Assembly: GCF_001654915.1 (NCBI RefSeq)
Contig: NZ_LXEQ01000028.1
DNA from: Buttiauxella ferragutiae
GTDB lineage: Bacteria > Pseudomonadota > Gammaproteobacteria > Enterobacterales > Enterobacteriaceae
Length of the DNA stretch: 64,000 bases
Direction: 5' to 3' (one strand)
Numbering within the stretch: position 1 is the stretch's first letter; every line of letters begins with the position of its first letter. This document shows positions 62,319-64,000 of the stretch, in pieces. Both the position numbers and the translations under genes were made by a program. The notes under the pieces are model-generated. The model was not told the origin of the DNA and ran no database searches. It worked only from the letters and a program-made list of their open reading frames with translations.

Positions 62319-63083
62319 TTGCGCAAGGAAAGCACAGTCAGAAAGTGGGCACCGAATGCCATCGTCCTGCTAATCAGCCTGTTTCTCGTCGCTTGCTCAT
62401 CAGATAAAGCGGGCACCACTAAAGCATCCGCAGGAAGCTACAACGGCCCTGTTTACACCGTCAAACGCGGTGACACACTCTATCGAATCTCGCGCATGAC
62501 CGGCTCAAGTGTCGGCGAACTGGCGCGTCTCAACGGTATTTCAGCCCCTTATACGCTGGAAGTTGGGCAAAAAATCCGCATTAAAAGCAGCTCTGGTTCT
62601 TCTTCCTCGAAAAAAACCGTCGTTGCGAAAACCTCTAAGCCAAGCTCCACTTCGACAAGCAGTGTTGCGAAAGTTGCACCACCTCCTGTTGGCTCAAAAT
62701 GCTGGCGCTGGCCCACCAGCGGCAAGGTGACGGTGCCGTTCTCTAATAGCGATGGCGGTAATAAAGGTATCGATATTGCCGGGAAGCGTGGGCAACCGAT
62801 TTACGCATCAGCCGCCGGAACGGTGGTCTACGTGGGCAACCAACTTCGTGGCTACGGCAACTTAGTGATGATTAAACATAACGAAGAGTACATCACTGCT
62901 TATGCTCACAACGAAACAACGTTGGTCAACACTAGCCAAAAAGTCACCGCCGGGCAGAAAATAGCCACCATGGGTAGTAGTGGTTCAGACTCGGTAAATT
63001 TACACTTCCAGATTCGCTATCGCGCGACCGCAATTGATCCTCAGCGCTATCTGCCGCCGCCAGGCAGTAAACCATCCTGCTAA
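62319..63083 (+). CDS. actS: LytM-domain lipoprotein ActS (YgeR)
   Basis: Outer-membrane lipoprotein that activates peptidoglycan amidases (mainly AmiC in E. coli). 254 residues from a TTG start with AGAGGA five bases upstream. Lipobox LVAC (Cys26), LysM domain VYTVKRGDTLYRIS... (about 45-90), Ser/Lys-rich linker, degenerate M23/LytM domain (about 150-250) in which the active-site motif reads GNKGIDI and LHFQIR, so it is not expected to be catalytic. A longer frame from 62289 also begins with TTG. E. coli YgeR has 251 residues. Confidence 0.93.
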   Translation: MRKESTVRKWAPNAIVLLISLFLVACSSDKAGTTKASAGSYNGPVYTVKRGDTLYRISRMTGSSVGELARLNGISAPYTLEVGQKIRIKSSSGSSSSKKTVVAKTSKPSSTSTSSVAKVAPPPVGSKCWRWPTSGKVTVPFSNSDGGNKGIDIAGKRGQPIYASAAGTVVYVGNQLRGYGNLVMIKHNEEYITAYAHNETTLVNTSQKVTAGQKIATMGSSGSDSVNLHFQIRYRATAIDPQRYLPPPGSKPSC

Positions 63084-63122
63084 TGGTGACATTGCGTTGA
63101 TTATTCAACGCAATGTCACCAT
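63083..63122 (+). terminator. Perfect 18 bp hairpin at the end of actS
   Basis: ATGGTGACATTGCGTTGA pairs perfectly with TCAACGCAATGTCACCAT around a TTAT loop, beginning at the last base of the actS stop codon. No T tract follows, so it may be a 3' stabiliser or a site for a DNA-binding protein and not an intrinsic terminator. Confidence 0.6.
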
Positions 63123-63296
63123 GCGTCATCACCAATAATTTCTTCGGCTGGAATTAATCCAATATTTTTCAGAGGGTTTCATAGCCGATTCCGGTTTTGT
63201 CAAAATTAAACAAGTTAGCGCTATTTATTATATTCAGCCTGATTAAAAATTAAGCGGTGGACTTTGCTCCCTTTCACCAATACAGGACTGATTTAT

Positions 63297-63395
63297 ATGA
63301 AAAACTACTCTTTAATCCTTGGTGTTGTTTCTTGTTTGTTCTTCCTGACGGCAATGGCGTTTCTGCTGCTAAAAATTTCAGCCATTCCCGTATAA
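63297..63395 (+). CDS. Possible 32-residue single-span membrane protein
   Basis: An ATG with AGGA ten bases upstream opens a 32-codon frame ending in TAA: MKNYSLILGV then VSCLFFLTAM and AFLLLKISAI-PV. Nearly the whole chain is one hydrophobic helix with a short basic N-terminus, the usual form of enterobacterial small membrane proteins. I do not recognise it. It stands alone between actS and the glycine tRNA gene, behind an AT-rich stretch. Confidence 0.5.
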   Translation: MKNYSLILGVVSCLFFLTAMAFLLLKISAIPV

Positions 63396-63561
63396 CGCAG
63401 GAGAGGGCATTCACTATTCAATAAAAAGCAGGGGAGGTAAGCCTTGAGCATTGCTGTTCCTGGTGCCGAAAATAAAAACAATCGCTTAATAATCCATCAC
63501 ATAAACTAAAAATGCGCTTGCCAGTACAAGCTGAGCGTCTATAATGCCTACGCACTTCAAA

Positions 63562-63635
63562 GCGGGTGTAGTTCAATGGTAGAACGGCAGCTTCCCAAGC
63601 TGCATACGAGGGTTCGATTCCCTTCACCCGCTCCA
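63562..63635 (+). tRNA. glyU: tRNA-Gly (anticodon CCC)
   Basis: 74 nucleotides: acceptor GCGGGTG pairing with CACCCGC, discriminator T and encoded CCA. D arm with GTTCAATGGTAGAAC, anticodon loop TTCCCAA (CCC, reads GGG), T arm GAGGGTTCGATTCCCTTC. Matches E. coli glyU and lies beside ygeR, as in K-12. Confidence 0.97.
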
Positions 63636-63690
63636 GAATCTCCCCTTGCGTCACCGTTCGAAAACCTCCAGTTCTGTCACTATGTATTAC

Positions 63691-64000
63691 CTAAACAACC
63701 GCAGTCTCATGCAACAATTTCCACTTCATATCGACAAAGACGACGGTAGAGTAGCGCAGCGTGGGCTCTTGCCCTGGCAGGGTTTGCCTTTCGCTGTAGC
63801 TAACCAGCGCCCCAGTCAGCCAGTCTTCAACGATCTTAATTTCTTCGACGACAATTTTTAGCCCCGGTTTCGCCGCACTTTGCCCGCGGAAAAAGGCACT
63901 CAGCATCGCAAAATCCAGCTTTACACCGCTAGTGGTGATCATGGAAAACGACGGGGCGAAGCGTGCCAGCAGCGCTTCCACGTCACCTTCACCTTTGCCC
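63691..64000 (-). CDS. Unidentified protein, 5' end beyond the window (SnoaL/DUF4440-like)
   Basis: Minus-strand frame open to the window edge; at least 102 residues visible, reading GKGEGDVEALLARFAPSF at the cut N-terminal side and ending KLLHETAVV. The pattern of an acidic helix followed by strands with 'FVDMKWKLLH' recalls nuclear transport factor 2-like (SnoaL, DUF4440) proteins, but this is a weak impression. It converges with the tRNA gene. Confidence 0.4.
   Translation of the reverse strand, partial: GKGEGDVEALLARFAPSFSMITTSGVKLDFAMLSAFFRGQSAAKPGLKIVVEEIKIVEDWLTGALVSYSERQTLPGQEPTLRYSTVVFVDMKWKLLHETAVV

Noticed and set aside
63562..64000. Integrative element at the glycine tRNA gene
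   Set aside because: No integrase gene or direct repeat of the tRNA 3' end is visible in the remaining 365 bases. It cannot be judged from this window.

Overview
This 64 kb window is chromosomal DNA from a member of the Enterobacteriaceae. Nearly every gene is a close relative of an Escherichia coli K-12 gene. The gene order follows the K-12 block from metK (b2942) down to glyU (b2864), and ERIC and REP repeats and a 6S RNA gene are present. I cannot fix the genus from sequence alone; a Buttiauxella, Kluyvera, Lelliottia or Enterobacter relative would fit. There is no insertion sequence, prophage or CRISPR array.

Layout. 1-8.6 kb: metK, the speA-speB agmatine route to putrescine with the small yqgB gene overlapping speA, the lipoprotein protease loiP, and tktA. 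8.9-14.3 kb: the cmtBA-yggPFDC operon, a mannitol-type PTS with a sugar-phosphate dehydrogenase, a GlpX-type phosphatase, an MtlR-like protein and a P-loop kinase. 14.4-18.1 kb: epd-pgk-fbaA under CRP and Cra sites. 18.1-25.6 kb: an inserted tdcABCDE operon for anaerobic threonine/serine breakdown, which in K-12 lies elsewhere and also carries tdcFG. 26-33.5 kb: mscS, argO, yggE, argP, rpiA, serA, a YjdF-like membrane protein and fau; the K-12 scpABC block between yggE and argP is absent. 33.5-44.4 kb: ssrS (6S RNA), zapA, ygfB-pepP-ubiH-ubiI, gcvTHP and ygfF.

44.4-50.2 kb is the most distinctive part. An accessory cluster sits where K-12 has ygfF directly beside bglA. It encodes a triheme cytochrome c peroxidase behind an FNR-type promoter, an exported methionine-rich MXKDX repeat protein, a Tat-exported molybdenum oxidoreductase of the YedY/MsrP type, a cytochrome b561-like membrane protein, and a divergent two-component system. 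The likely theme is defence of the envelope against peroxide and hypochlorite, with the Met-rich protein as a sacrificial, re-reducible oxidant sink. A similar pairing (MrpX with YedY1) is known from Azospira, but the control by a two-component system here is different.

50.2-64 kb: bglA with an adjacent RpiR-family regulator (in place of K-12 yqfB), trhA, ygfZ, sdhE-cptA, fldB, xerD-dsbC-recJ-prfB-lysS (prfB has the +1 frameshift autoregulatory site), actS, a possible 32-residue membrane protein, a glycine tRNA, and the edge of an unidentified gene. The large K-12 purine-catabolism region between lysS and ygeR is missing.

The intergenic spaces are rich in repeats: three complete ERIC elements, several REP clusters, a CCCTCACCC-type palindrome family, and two tandem arrays (after metK and after tdcE) in which a REP pair has been amplified together with the local gene's own transcription terminator. 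That last pattern is the least explained structure in the window.
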